Source of the DNA: Bin55 sp009840545
GTDB lineage: Bacteria > Pseudomonadota > Gammaproteobacteria > Pseudomonadales > Azotimanducaceae
DNA length: 64,000 nucleotides
Direction of reading: 5' to 3'
Assembly: GCA_965208815.1 (NCBI GenBank)
Contig: OZ242357.1
Coordinates: forward strand, 806,001-870,000
In this document: positions 9,180 to 18,092 of the stretch, piece after piece
How the letters are laid out: every line of letters begins with the position of its first letter
Numbering within the stretch: position 1 is the stretch's first letter
Notes under the pieces: generated by a model
The model's input: only the letters and a program-made list of their open reading frames with translations
Databases searched by the model: none
Told to the model about the DNA's origin: nothing
Made by a program: the position numbers and the translations under genes

Positions 9180-9875
9180 TTACGGTTTTTGTGCGTGAAA
9201 CAGATAGTTGACGTTAGGGTTGGAAACGAGAGATGCCGAACGACTGAACGGATTGTAGCTGTAGCCTTTGACCTGACGCACGATCAATCCCGCTTCTCTG
9301 GCTGCTTGGGAAAGTTCAGATGGCTTAATGAATTTCCGATATTCGTGCGTACCTCTCGGAAGGACATTGAGAACGTACTCCGCACCTAGGATCGCAAAGA
9401 GATACGCTACCGGCTTGCGATTGATGGTGGAGAGAAAGACATCTCCTCCAGACTTGGTGAGATCAGCCAATGCCCGCATAGTCTCAGAGAAGTCTGGAAC
9501 ATGTTCCAGAATTTCCATGGCAGTGACAATATCGAATTGTTTCGTCTCTTGCGAGTATTCTTCTGCCGTGGATTGGTAATAACTCAGTCGGTGCTGCAAA
9601 TCCATTTCCACGGCATGTAGCTTGGCAACAGTAAGGGGTCCTAGAGCCGGATCAATTCCAGTCGGAACGGCACCGTGACTTGCTAGGCTTTCGGTCAGAA
9701 TTCCTCCGCCGCACCCCACATCTAGGACTTCCGCTCCTCCAATTGTTGCTCGATCGGCAATGAATCGAACTCTGATGTCATTGATGTCATGGAGTGGTCG
9801 GAACTCTCCATCCTTGTCCCACCATTTTTGAGCAAGAGACTCAAACTTTTGGATTTCAGCGGGATCTACGTTCAT
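9180..9875 (-). CDS. ubiG: Ubiquinone biosynthesis O-methyltransferase
   Basis: UbiG carries out both O-methylations of the ubiquinone ring using SAM. The 231-residue protein opens with MNVDPAEIQKFESLAQKWWD, typical for UbiG, and holds the SAM motif EVLDVGCGGGILTE near residue 50, TAMEILEHVPD and GTHEYRKFIKPSEL. It is likely the first gene of a two-gene minus-strand unit with the SDR gene. Presence of UbiG implies ubiquinone-based respiration. Confidence 0.95.
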   Translation of the reverse strand: MNVDPAEIQKFESLAQKWWDKDGEFRPLHDINDIRVRFIADRATIGGAEVLDVGCGGGILTESLASHGAVPTGIDPALGPLTVAKLHAVEMDLQHRLSYYQSTAEEYSQETKQFDIVTAMEILEHVPDFSETMRALADLTKSGGDVFLSTINRKPVAYLFAILGAEYVLNVLPRGTHEYRKFIKPSELSQAAREAGLIVRQVKGYSYNPFSRSASLVSNPNVNYLFHAQKP

Positions 9876-10059
9876 GCAGAGTCAAAGGGTGTCCGAGTGA
9901 CTTGCAATGGTAACGCAGTGACTTCGTTCCAATGACCGGAGGTTCACTAAATTTGAACATAGAGAACTTCGAAAATGACGTCCACCGGACTAGCGTATTG
10001 ATTCTTCAACCTCGCCGTTCAAGAATTAGACTAGACGGACGGAATGCGTTGTGTAGACC

Positions 10060-10821
10060 TCAATGGCCACCTTTGCCAGCAGAGTCTTGAGTGTTGCCCG
10101 CACCGAATTCGAAACGGCCAAGCTTCTTTCGCGTTTAAACTCCTGCAAATTGTCCTTCTACTGACAGTGCTAGTTGTATTTGGTCTTTCATGTCTGATTC
10201 TGACATTTGTTGCGTCAATCTCTCTGACCTATGGAGTTGCCACCCCCAAGTACCTCTTGTCTCACCTTCACCTAATGAATCTCTGTTCGTATCGTTCATC
10301 GCCAAATTGCGAGTCCCGTAGTCGATACACCGCATCGAATCGAGTGGTTTTCTCCACCGCGGCTTCAGGTTGAATTGGATAACGGATTGCCTGCGATGGG
10401 AAGCTACTACGCACGAAAGTCCGAGGTTCGCGTCCCGCAAGGAACTTGGGAAAGATTGACCGAGAGCACAGACTATACGGTAAGTACCGGAAAACCGTAG
10501 CTTCGGCGTGGATCCGAGACAAGATAAGTAGTGCACGGTTTACAGCTGACTTATCTGAGACGGACAAGTGGACGCTTTCGCTTCACGTTCCTCGGGGATG
10601 GAGACCCGGAGGAAATCTGGACTGCGATGGAAATTCAAGATTTTCGATGAACCCCAGGAGTGGATTCGTGAGTTCGACTTAGGATCCAAGAACCAGGCTG
10701 GAACATCATTGGACAGTCTGACTTAGGTCGAGGAACGGTGAACGCTGAACTATCGTCCGCTTCAAGACCTATCCACATCTACGCAAACGCCATTCGTTGG
10801 ACCAGAGCTGGCGAGCTTTAG
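10060..10821 (+). pseudogene. Decayed gene of unknown function with beta-sandwich-like tail
   Basis: No intact gene spans this stretch, but protein-like segments follow one another on the plus strand in changing frames. They are: MATFASRVLSVARTEFE from ATG 10063; a hydrophobic stretch (VLLLTVLVVFGLSCLILTF) near 10155; LQVELDNGLPAMGSYYARK near 10365; ARFTADLSETDKWTLSLHV near 10535; FKIFDEPQEWIREFDLGS near 10640; and a tail ending VELSSASRPIHIYA-type sequence through RWTRAGEL to TAG 10819-10821. The tail pattern (W, then LGxG, then YAxAIRW) recalls golvesin-like carbohydrate-associated beta-sandwich domains, but I am not sure. It reads as one gene broken by several frameshifts and stops. Confidence 0.4.
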
Positions 10822-11231
10822 CCAGTTCTTAATTGGTCGAGGCACTATTCAAAGAAGATCTCCAAATGCATCCCGTTGTCAGAGTGCCCTTTACTTGTTA
10901 ACAAATTCCTGTAAGGTATTGAAAATAAAGAAGACTATAGTCCGGTTCAATTTCTAAACTCTTTCTGATTAGATGTAAATCTATCCAATTCACTCAATGG
11001 TCTTGGCGTGATCGCTAGTCACTAGATTCGCTCACCAACGATTCGCTTTGGTGTGATACGCACCCCTGAATATAGAACTCGAAACTGAAGGAATGGAAGG
11101 TCAAGGCGTGCTTGTGCGTTTTCCCAATCAGCACAGAATTCCGCTTGTTAGAGGGTATATTTCTGGTCGTCTCTACGGTAAAATAACACTTCCCCCGCTT
11201 CCTGTATTTCTAGCACTTTTTGTGCATTTCC
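10822..11231. other. Non-coding stretch before gyrA
   Basis: About 410 bases without a credible gene. It is AT-richer than its surroundings. TAAAAT at 11179-11184 could be a -10 box for gyrA, about 48 bases before the ATG, but no good -35 box is seen. No hairpin with a T-run was found. Confidence 0.4.
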
Positions 11232-13997
11232 ATGAGTGATGAAGACACTTCGTCTGGTCCCGAAGACGAATCCGACAACAACGACGAATTGAACCCTTCA
11301 ACACCCGGTCCTACGGGTGGAGATATTGTACGGGTGTACATAGAAGACGAGATGCGACACTCGTATCTTGGATATGCGATGAGCGTGATCATCGGTCGTG
11401 CATTGCCCGATATCCGAGATGGCCTAAAGCCCGTACACCGACGGTGTCTCTTTGGAATGGATCAACTTAACAACAGACATGATCGACCAACCATGAAGTC
11501 GGCACGTGTCGGTGGAGAAGTTGTCGGGAAGTATCACCCACATGGAGAACAGGCGATCTATGAGACGATCGTAAACATGGCGCAAGACTTCAAGATGCGC
11601 TATCCATTGGTGGAGGGGCAAGGAAACTTCGGCTCCATAGATGGAGATCCCGCAGCGGCACCGCGTTACACAGAAGTGAGGATGGAACGCATCGCGTCGA
11701 TGATGCTGGCGGACTTGGACAAGGAAACCGTCGACATGACACTCAACTACGACGACACAATCCTTGTGCCCGTCGTACTTCCGACTCGTATACCGAATTT
11801 GTTGATCAATGGTTCCTACGGAATTGCGGTTGCCATGGCTACCAATATTCCTCCTCACAACCTCCGGGAAGTAATCGACGCTTGTATCGCATTGGTTGAT
11901 GAGGAATCCCTGACGGTTGAAGACCTAATGCAATATGTACAAGGTCCAGACTTTCCCACTGCAGGAATCATCAATGGCCGTGTAGGGATCGTACAAGCCT
12001 ACAAGACAGGTAGGGGCAGGATTCGGGTACGGTCAAGGGCTTCGATCGAAAGTGAGAAATCCGGTCGCGAAACAATAATTGTCACCGAGATTCCGTTTCA
12101 GCAAAACAAAGCCAAGCTCGTTGAATCCATCGCTGACTTGGTGCGTGAAAAACGCATTAGCGGAATTTCGGATCTTCGAGACGAGTCCAGCAAGAACGGG
12201 ATGCGGATCGTCATCGAAGTCTCACGAGGCGAACCAGCAGAAGTCGTGCTGAACAATCTGTATGCACACACTCAGCTTGAATCCTCTGTCAGCGTCAATT
12301 GCACTGCTCTCGTTGGTGGCCAACCCAGAACCGTAAATCTCAAGGACATGCTGATGGCGTTCATTCAGCATCGTCGAGAAGTCGTGGTTCGACGTTCGAC
12401 CCATCTCTTGCGCGAGTCGCGAAGAAGAGCGCATACGCTCGAAGGACAAGCTGTAGCGTTGGCGGACATCGATGAAATCGTCGAACTAATCCGCAACTCT
12501 GAATCTCGTCAGGACGCCCAAGCAGCATTGACCGATCGGTCTTGGCTCAATGTTGCCTCTTCTGAGGAAGAGGCGGAAGAAAGAACTTCGCGAATGTCTG
12601 CAATTCAAGCGTTGTTACGTCGTGCGGATGTGAAACTCGCTCGGCGTGATGACGTAGACCCGACATTGGGGTTTGACGAAGAATCGGGAGAGTATCGACT
12701 CTCTAGCGACCAAGCAGACGCCATTCTCAGTTTGCAGCTACACCGGCTTGTTAGTTTGGAACAAGACCGCCTCATCAATGAGTACGAAGGATTGATTGCT
12801 GACATCAAGAGTCTGCAAGAAATCTTGGATTCTGACGAACGCATGAACGAAGTTGTCAAGGAAGAACTCATCGAAGTTCGAGATGAATTCGGTGACGAAC
12901 GACGCACAGAGATTCTGGAGAACGAGGAAGACTTCACAACTATTGACATGATCGTGCCCAAGACAGTAGTTGTCACGATTTCGCACGGTGGATATGCCAA
13001 GAGCCAATCGATCGACGTATATGAGGCACAACGAAGAGGGGGTCGCGGTAAGACGGCAGCAACTGTTAAAGACGACGACTTCGTTGAACACCTCTTAGTT
13101 ACGCACAACCACGCCACGCTCCTGTGTTTTAGCAATCGGGGACGTGCCTACTGGCTACCGACCTATCAAATTCCCGAAAGCAGTCGAAATGCGTTGGGAC
13201 GTCCTTTGGTCAATCTCTTGGAATTGGAAGGCGACGAACGGATTTCTGCAATCTGTCCTGTTAAGGACTTTGAAGAGGATCGCTTCGTAGTTATGGCCAC
13301 AGAGAGAGGTCAAATTAAGCGGGTCGAACTGAGTAGGTTCAGCCGACCGAGAAAACGCGGTCTTATCGCCATTGGTCTACTTGAGGATGACCGTTTGATC
13401 GGTGCTGACCTGACTGACGGACACCAAGAAGTTGTGCTCGTGCAGAACAAAGGCTTGGCTGTGAAGTTCATGGAGTCTGACGTTCGTGTTATGGGAAGAA
13501 CTGCAAGGGGAGTACGAGGCATTCGTCTTAGAGGGGATGCCAAGGTGCTTTCGCTTGTGATTCCCCATGAAAACGGATATTTACTATGTGCTACCGAGAA
13601 TGGTTACGGCAAGCGTACTGATCTCACAGCATTCCGGCGTACAGGACGAGGTGGATTGGGTTCCTACGCGATTAGAAGTTCTGAACGAAACGGAGAAGTA
13701 GCTGGTGCTGTGCAAGTATTCGATGCGGACCATGTAATGTTTATCAACAATCGAGGAACACTCATACGTACTTCGGTCGATCAAATTCGAATCGCTGGTC
13801 GCAATACTCAGGGCGTGAGACTTATCCGCCTAGGCGATGAGGAGCGATTGATAGGAATTGGTCGGATTCCCGAGTCCGCGCTGGCTGAAGACGAAGAATC
13901 GCCATCGGACACGATTGTCGAAGGATCGGCCCAGACCGAGAGTGGGGTTGATAGCGCATCGCCGGAAGACGATTCAACCGAAGATACTGAAGACTAG
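11232..13997 (+). CDS. gyrA: DNA gyrase subunit A
   Basis: GyrA cuts and rejoins DNA during ATP-driven negative supercoiling by gyrase. It is 921 residues from ATG 11232. A 30-residue acidic N-terminal extension precedes the usual start of the fold. The catalytic tyrosine is Tyr146 in AAAPRYTEVR. The gyrase-specific GyrA-box QRRGGRG is present (near base 13030), which separates it from ParC. The C-terminal beta-pinwheel is followed by an acidic tail. The quinolone region reads HPHGEQAIYET where E. coli has HPHGDSAVYDT, so the drug-contact serine is Gln107 and neighbouring acids are Glu. It leads the serC-pheA-hisC cluster, as in pseudomonads and relatives. Confidence 0.96.
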   Translation: MSDEDTSSGPEDESDNNDELNPSTPGPTGGDIVRVYIEDEMRHSYLGYAMSVIIGRALPDIRDGLKPVHRRCLFGMDQLNNRHDRPTMKSARVGGEVVGKYHPHGEQAIYETIVNMAQDFKMRYPLVEGQGNFGSIDGDPAAAPRYTEVRMERIASMMLADLDKETVDMTLNYDDTILVPVVLPTRIPNLLINGSYGIAVAMATNIPPHNLREVIDACIALVDEESLTVEDLMQYVQGPDFPTAGIINGRVGIVQAYKTGRGRIRVRSRASIESEKSGRETIIVTEIPFQQNKAKLVESIADLVREKRISGISDLRDESSKNGMRIVIEVSRGEPAEVVLNNLYAHTQLESSVSVNCTALVGGQPRTVNLKDMLMAFIQHRREVVVRRSTHLLRESRRRAHTLEGQAVALADIDEIVELIRNSESRQDAQAALTDRSWLNVASSEEEAEERTSRMSAIQALLRRADVKLARRDDVDPTLGFDEESGEYRLSSDQADAILSLQLHRLVSLEQDRLINEYEGLIADIKSLQEILDSDERMNEVVKEELIEVRDEFGDERRTEILENEEDFTTIDMIVPKTVVVTISHGGYAKSQSIDVYEAQRRGGRGKTAATVKDDDFVEHLLVTHNHATLLCFSNRGRAYWLPTYQIPESSRNALGRPLVNLLELEGDERISAICPVKDFEEDRFVVMATERGQIKRVELSRFSRPRKRGLIAIGLLEDDRLIGADLTDGHQEVVLVQNKGLAVKFMESDVRVMGRTARGVRGIRLRGDAKVLSLVIPHENGYLLCATENGYGKRTDLTAFRRTGRGGLGSYAIRSSERNGEVAGAVQVFDADHVMFINNRGTLIRTSVDQIRIAGRNTQGVRLIRLGDEERLIGIGRIPESALAEDEESPSDTIVEGSAQTESGVDSASPEDDSTEDTED

Positions 13998-14037
13998 CAG
14001 GAAATCTCGACCGATGTAGGTCGTGGACCAATAGCCC

Positions 14038-15114
14038 ATGTCTCGAGCCCACAACTTTTCTGCTGGACCCTCCGCTCTTCCTCTGCCAGTCTTGCGCAAA
14101 GTTCAAGCGGACCTCTTGAATTATCGAGGAACGGGTACTTCGGTAATTGAGGTTAGCCACAGATCCCCTGAATTCGTTGATATTGCGGAACGGGCCGAGC
14201 AGACACTTCGAGAAGTCCTAGCAATAGGAGATGACTATTGGGTTCTCTTTATGCAAGGAGGAGCAACGCTTCAGTTTGCTTTGGTGCCGCTGAATTTGTC
14301 GCGACCTGGTGAAACAGTCGAGTACTTGTACAACGGTGCCTGGTCAGGCAAGGCGATTCGTGAAGCGCGCAGGCTACGTAGAGTCCACATCGTGGGAAAG
14401 TCGCAAGATAGCGTTCCGCCTCCTGACTCTTGGATTCGCACTGAGTTCTCGAAGTACCTACACATAACTTCGAACGAGACTATTAGTGGAGTACAGTTTC
14501 GCAAGTTTCCGGAACAATTGGATGTTCCCTTGGTTGCAGATATGTCATCCGACATTTTGACTCGCGTAATCGACGTGAATCAGTTTGGACTAATCTACGC
14601 ATCTGCCCAAAAGAACGTAGGTCCTGCAGGACTGACCGTTGTCATTGTGCGACGAGATTTGTGTCGGCCTCTAGAAGAAGGTGGATCCGAGTACCTAAAC
14701 TATCGAGCCCACGCTGAACGAGAGTCGATGTACAACACTCCGAATACGTTCGCATGGTACGTCGCTGGGCTAGTATTTGACTGGGTGAAAGAGTCTGGGG
14801 GTGTTGCGGAAATGCAACGTCGTTCCATAGAGAGATCTGGTCGGCTGTATGAAGTCATTGACGAAAGCAATCTATACACCAACACAATCGCACCTGAGTT
14901 TCGGTCAAGAACGAATGTGACATTCAACTTAGAGGACGAGTCTCTGTCGGCTGATTTTTTGGCCCAAGCATCAAAGGCAAACATCAAGCACATACGTGGT
15001 CATCGATTGGTAGGAGGTTTTCGGATCAGTCTCTACAACGCCATTGAGTGTGAGTCGGTGAGTCACCTAATTAACTTTATGCAAGAGTTTGAAAGAGAGT
15101 GTGCCAAGAAGTGA
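14038..15114 (+). CDS. serC: Phosphoserine aminotransferase
   Basis: This PLP enzyme converts 3-phosphohydroxypyruvate to phosphoserine and acts in pyridoxine synthesis. The 358-residue protein starts MSRAHNFSAGPSALPLPVLR and has FMQGGATLQFALVPLNL, the PLP-lysine region YASAQKNVGPAGLTVVIVR, and RVGGFR-like C-terminal GGFRISLYNA. It lies 40 bases after gyrA; its TGA overlaps a GTG start of pheA (GTGA). Confidence 0.95.
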   Translation: MSRAHNFSAGPSALPLPVLRKVQADLLNYRGTGTSVIEVSHRSPEFVDIAERAEQTLREVLAIGDDYWVLFMQGGATLQFALVPLNLSRPGETVEYLYNGAWSGKAIREARRLRRVHIVGKSQDSVPPPDSWIRTEFSKYLHITSNETISGVQFRKFPEQLDVPLVADMSSDILTRVIDVNQFGLIYASAQKNVGPAGLTVVIVRRDLCRPLEEGGSEYLNYRAHAERESMYNTPNTFAWYVAGLVFDWVKESGGVAEMQRRSIERSGRLYEVIDESNLYTNTIAPEFRSRTNVTFNLEDESLSADFLAQASKANIKHIRGHRLVGGFRISLYNAIECESVSHLINFMQEFERECAKK

Positions 15115-16205
15115 GCAAAGCACGAATCAAGCAAATCCGATCAAGAATCGACAGCATCGACGATCAGATGCTCTCGCTACTGAATGAACGAGCATCCCTG
15201 TCCAAGGAAATTGCCAATGTGAAAACAGCCATGCCGGAAGCTGATCTTAACGCTGTCTATCACCCAGATAGAGAGTCATTGGTCTTGGCGAGACTGCGAA
15301 GAATGAATGAAGGACCACTGACCGACGGACAAGTGGAACAGCTATTCAGCGAAATCAAGTCCTGCTGTTTGTCGCTCCAGCAGTCTTTGACGGTTGCATA
15401 CCTTGGCCCCCGCGGTACCTATACGGAAGCTGCGGCGATTAAGCAATTTGGCCATTTCTCGGCAACGAAATCACAAGCATCAATTGACGATGTGTTTCGA
15501 GAGGTGGATGCACAACATTGTCACTACGGAGTTGTGCCCGTTGAGAACAGTACCGAAGGTGTGGTGAACCGCACTTTGGATTGTCTCATCGAATTCAATC
15601 TCAGAATTTGCGCAGAAGTGGAGCTTCCGATTCACCATGCATTCTTGGCGAGAAGAGACACAGACCCTAAGTCCATTAAGAGAATTTACTCCCATCAGCA
15701 ATCTCTCGCTCAGTGTCGGCGTTGGCTGGATGCCAATTACCGGGACGTAGAGCAGGTTGCGGTCTCGAGCAATGCAGAGGCCGCTCGATTGGTATACGAC
15801 GAAAGCAATACAGCTGCAATAGCCGGCATCATGGCGGCAGAACAATACCACTTGAGCGTATTGCAGAGAAACATTGAAGATCGAACAGGCAATTCCACAC
15901 GATTCTTGGTTATTGGAACGCATGAAGTCGGACCCACGGGAAATGACAAGACTTCGGTGCTTGTTAGAGGAAGCGACGAGCCTGGTGCCTTGTTTCAGAT
16001 TCTAGCTCCCTTTCAGGAGTTCGATGTCAATCTGTGTCGAATTGAGACACGTCCAGCTAGCAAGAGCAAGTGGTCGTATGTCTTCATGATGGATCTAGAA
16101 GGTCATGAGTCTACTGAACCAATTAGAAAAGCTCTGAACCGTATTAGAGAAATTGCATTGGATGTACGGTCTTTGGGTTCTTATCCGAAAGCTTCAAGCG
16201 CATGA
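15111..16205 (+). CDS. pheA: Bifunctional chorismate mutase / prephenate dehydratase
   Basis: The P-protein makes prephenate from chorismate and then phenylpyruvate, committing to phenylalanine. Domains in order: AroQ chorismate mutase (KARIKQIRSRIDSIDDQMLS, about residues 1-85), prephenate dehydratase (TVAYLGPRGTYTEAA through NSTRFLVIG) and a C-terminal ACT domain (TSVLVRGSDEPGALFQILAP) for phenylalanine feedback. The frame is open from GTG 15099, but GTG 15111, overlapping the serC stop, gives the normal N-terminus and a length of 364 residues. It ends in an ATGA overlap with hisC. Confidence 0.95.
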   Translation: MSKARIKQIRSRIDSIDDQMLSLLNERASLSKEIANVKTAMPEADLNAVYHPDRESLVLARLRRMNEGPLTDGQVEQLFSEIKSCCLSLQQSLTVAYLGPRGTYTEAAAIKQFGHFSATKSQASIDDVFREVDAQHCHYGVVPVENSTEGVVNRTLDCLIEFNLRICAEVELPIHHAFLARRDTDPKSIKRIYSHQQSLAQCRRWLDANYRDVEQVAVSSNAEAARLVYDESNTAAIAGIMAAEQYHLSVLQRNIEDRTGNSTRFLVIGTHEVGPTGNDKTSVLVRGSDEPGALFQILAPFQEFDVNLCRIETRPASKSKWSYVFMMDLEGHESTEPIRKALNRIREIALDVRSLGSYPKASSA

Positions 16206-17287
16206 ACTCCAACGTCAATGCACGAGTTCTAACTCTATCTCCCTATAAACCGGGCAAGACCATTGCTCAACTAGAGAGGGAGTACGGAGTTTCAAATGTC
16301 ATAAAACTGGCCAGTAACGAAAATCCGAGGGGAGCTAGTCCGCGAGTTTGCAACGCAATTTCCAAGGAACTGAATTCGTTGACACGTTACCCAGACCCAT
16401 CCGGACACAACCTAAAGCAAGCATTGTCACGAAAACTAGGTGTGCCCGAGGAGTGCATCACTCTAGGTAATGGCTCCAACGATGTGCTTGAACTTGCTGC
16501 TCGCGTAGCAGTGTCTCCGGGATCAAAGTGTGTAGTGGATGAACATTGCTTTGTGGTTTATCCATTAGCAATTGCAGCAGCTCACGGAAAGATGGTGAGT
16601 GTGAAGTCTCGCAAGTGGTGCCACGACCTTGTACGAACATCCGAAGTAGTGGATGCACTAACGAGCATTGTCTACATCGCAAATCCGAACAACCCCACCG
16701 GAACCTACGTTACCGACTCCGGACTACGAACCTTTATCGAATCAGTTCCATCCACCGTGTGGATAGTGATCGACGAAGCATACTTCGAGTATGTCGGTGA
16801 AACCGATTATCCCAATGGCGTCGAATTCAGCAAGGAATTTCCCAACGTCGTCGTGACTCGGACTTTCTCTAAGGCATACGGTCTTGCTTCGTTGAGAGTC
16901 GGGTACAGCGTCTCGTCAAGTTACTTTGCAGAACTTCTCAATCGAATTCGACAACCGTTTAATGTGAACAGCGTGGCTCTCGCAGCAGCAGAAGCGGCTC
17001 TGGACGATACAGAGTATCTTGACGAAAGCGTTGTCATAAACTCCGAAGAAATGAAGTTCGTTCAGGACAGCCTACGTGAACAAGAGCTTGAATACATTCG
17101 TTCAGTCGGAAACTTCATCACGTTCGATTGTGGTATGGATGCGTTGCCGCTTTACGAAAAGCTCCTGAGAAAGGGAATCATCGTTCGTCCTATCGCCAAT
17201 TACGGTATGCCCAACCACTTGCGTGTCACGATTGGAACTCACGAAGAAAACGTACGATTTGTACAGGCACTTGCGGCCGTGCTCTAA
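16202..17287 (+). CDS. hisC: Histidinol-phosphate aminotransferase family
   Basis: A PLP-dependent class I/II aminotransferase of 361 residues. Landmarks are LASNENPRGASPRV, ANPNNPTGTYV, VIDEAYFEYVG and the PLP-lysine motif TRTFSKAYGLASLRVGY. In this position (pheA-hisC) such enzymes are commonly called HisC2 and may serve aromatic amino acid as well as histidine transamination. That dual role is inference. It starts within the pheA stop (ATGA). In related genomes tyrA and aroA come next; here cmk follows after 38 bases. Confidence 0.9.
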   Translation: MNSNVNARVLTLSPYKPGKTIAQLEREYGVSNVIKLASNENPRGASPRVCNAISKELNSLTRYPDPSGHNLKQALSRKLGVPEECITLGNGSNDVLELAARVAVSPGSKCVVDEHCFVVYPLAIAAAHGKMVSVKSRKWCHDLVRTSEVVDALTSIVYIANPNNPTGTYVTDSGLRTFIESVPSTVWIVIDEAYFEYVGETDYPNGVEFSKEFPNVVVTRTFSKAYGLASLRVGYSVSSSYFAELLNRIRQPFNVNSVALAAAEAALDDTEYLDESVVINSEEMKFVQDSLREQELEYIRSVGNFITFDCGMDALPLYEKLLRKGIIVRPIANYGMPNHLRVTIGTHEENVRFVQALAAVL

Positions 17288-17325
17288 TTCGGCGACCGTA
17301 CACAGCTTTTGGTTGAATTTACAGC

Positions 17326-18081
17326 ATGACTTCTAGTGTGCCAGTGATAACCATAGATGGGTTGTCTGCGTCAGGTAAAGGCACCGTGGCTACGTCTGTT
17401 TCGTTGAAACTCGACTGGAATCTGCTTGATAGCGGCTTGCTCTATCGCGTGGTTGCGTTTTTGGTGGCCAAATACAAACTTCAGTATGAAGATGTTGAAG
17501 ATATAGTGGAATTAGTCGAACGAAAGGTTCGAATTGAGTACTCAACGACGGGTATTCAAGCAAGTTCTTCAAGGGAATCTCGTCAACTGCGAGATAGCGT
17601 CATGGTGGTGTCCGACTCGCTTCATCGTAAGACAGTGCAGTGGAACGGCGAAGACGTTACAAGTGTTGTGCGAAGCAACGAAATCTCACGAGGCGCGGCG
17701 CTTGTCGCAGCTTCGCGACGGATTCGATCAGTACTCGTCCCAAAACAACGAGAGCAACGGGTTGAACCGGGGCTAGTAGCCGACGGCCGCGATATGGGAA
17801 CAGTAATTTTCCCTGACGCTCAACTGAAGATCTTTCTTCAAGCCTCTCTAGAAACGCGAACTAAACGACGCATGGCTCAGCTCGGGGCAGCAAATACCGA
17901 CGAGAGCTTTCGTCGCGTTCTTCATAGTCTCAAAGATCGCGATGAACGCGACAGTTTGCGGGACGTTGCGCCGGCAGTTCCGGCTCACGACGCAATCCAA
18001 CTAGACAGCTCCAACTTGTCGGTGGAAGACACCGTGGGTCTTGTTATGCGCGAGGCAAGAAATCGCGGCATCATCGACTGA
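17326..18081 (+). CDS. cmk: Cytidylate kinase
   Basis: It phosphorylates CMP and dCMP to the diphosphates. The P-loop DGLSASGKGT spans residues 11-20; LDSGLLYRVVAFL, VVADGRDMGTVIFPDAQLKI and RDERDSLRDVAPAVPAHDAI are family motifs. At 251 residues it is slightly longer than E. coli Cmk (227). In most gammaproteobacteria rpsA follows directly; here a minus-strand ankyrin gene is inserted and converges on cmk with 11 bases between the stops. Confidence 0.93.
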   Translation: MTSSVPVITIDGLSASGKGTVATSVSLKLDWNLLDSGLLYRVVAFLVAKYKLQYEDVEDIVELVERKVRIEYSTTGIQASSSRESRQLRDSVMVVSDSLHRKTVQWNGEDVTSVVRSNEISRGAALVAASRRIRSVLVPKQREQRVEPGLVADGRDMGTVIFPDAQLKIFLQASLETRTKRRMAQLGAANTDESFRRVLHSLKDRDERDSLRDVAPAVPAHDAIQLDSSNLSVEDTVGLVMREARNRGIID

Positions 18082-18092
18082 CTGAATGCAAT

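Noticed and set aside
10135..10567. Two minus-strand ORFs in the ubiG-gyrA interval
   Set aside because: Their composition is not protein-like, and plus-strand segments in the same region look like remnants of a real gene.
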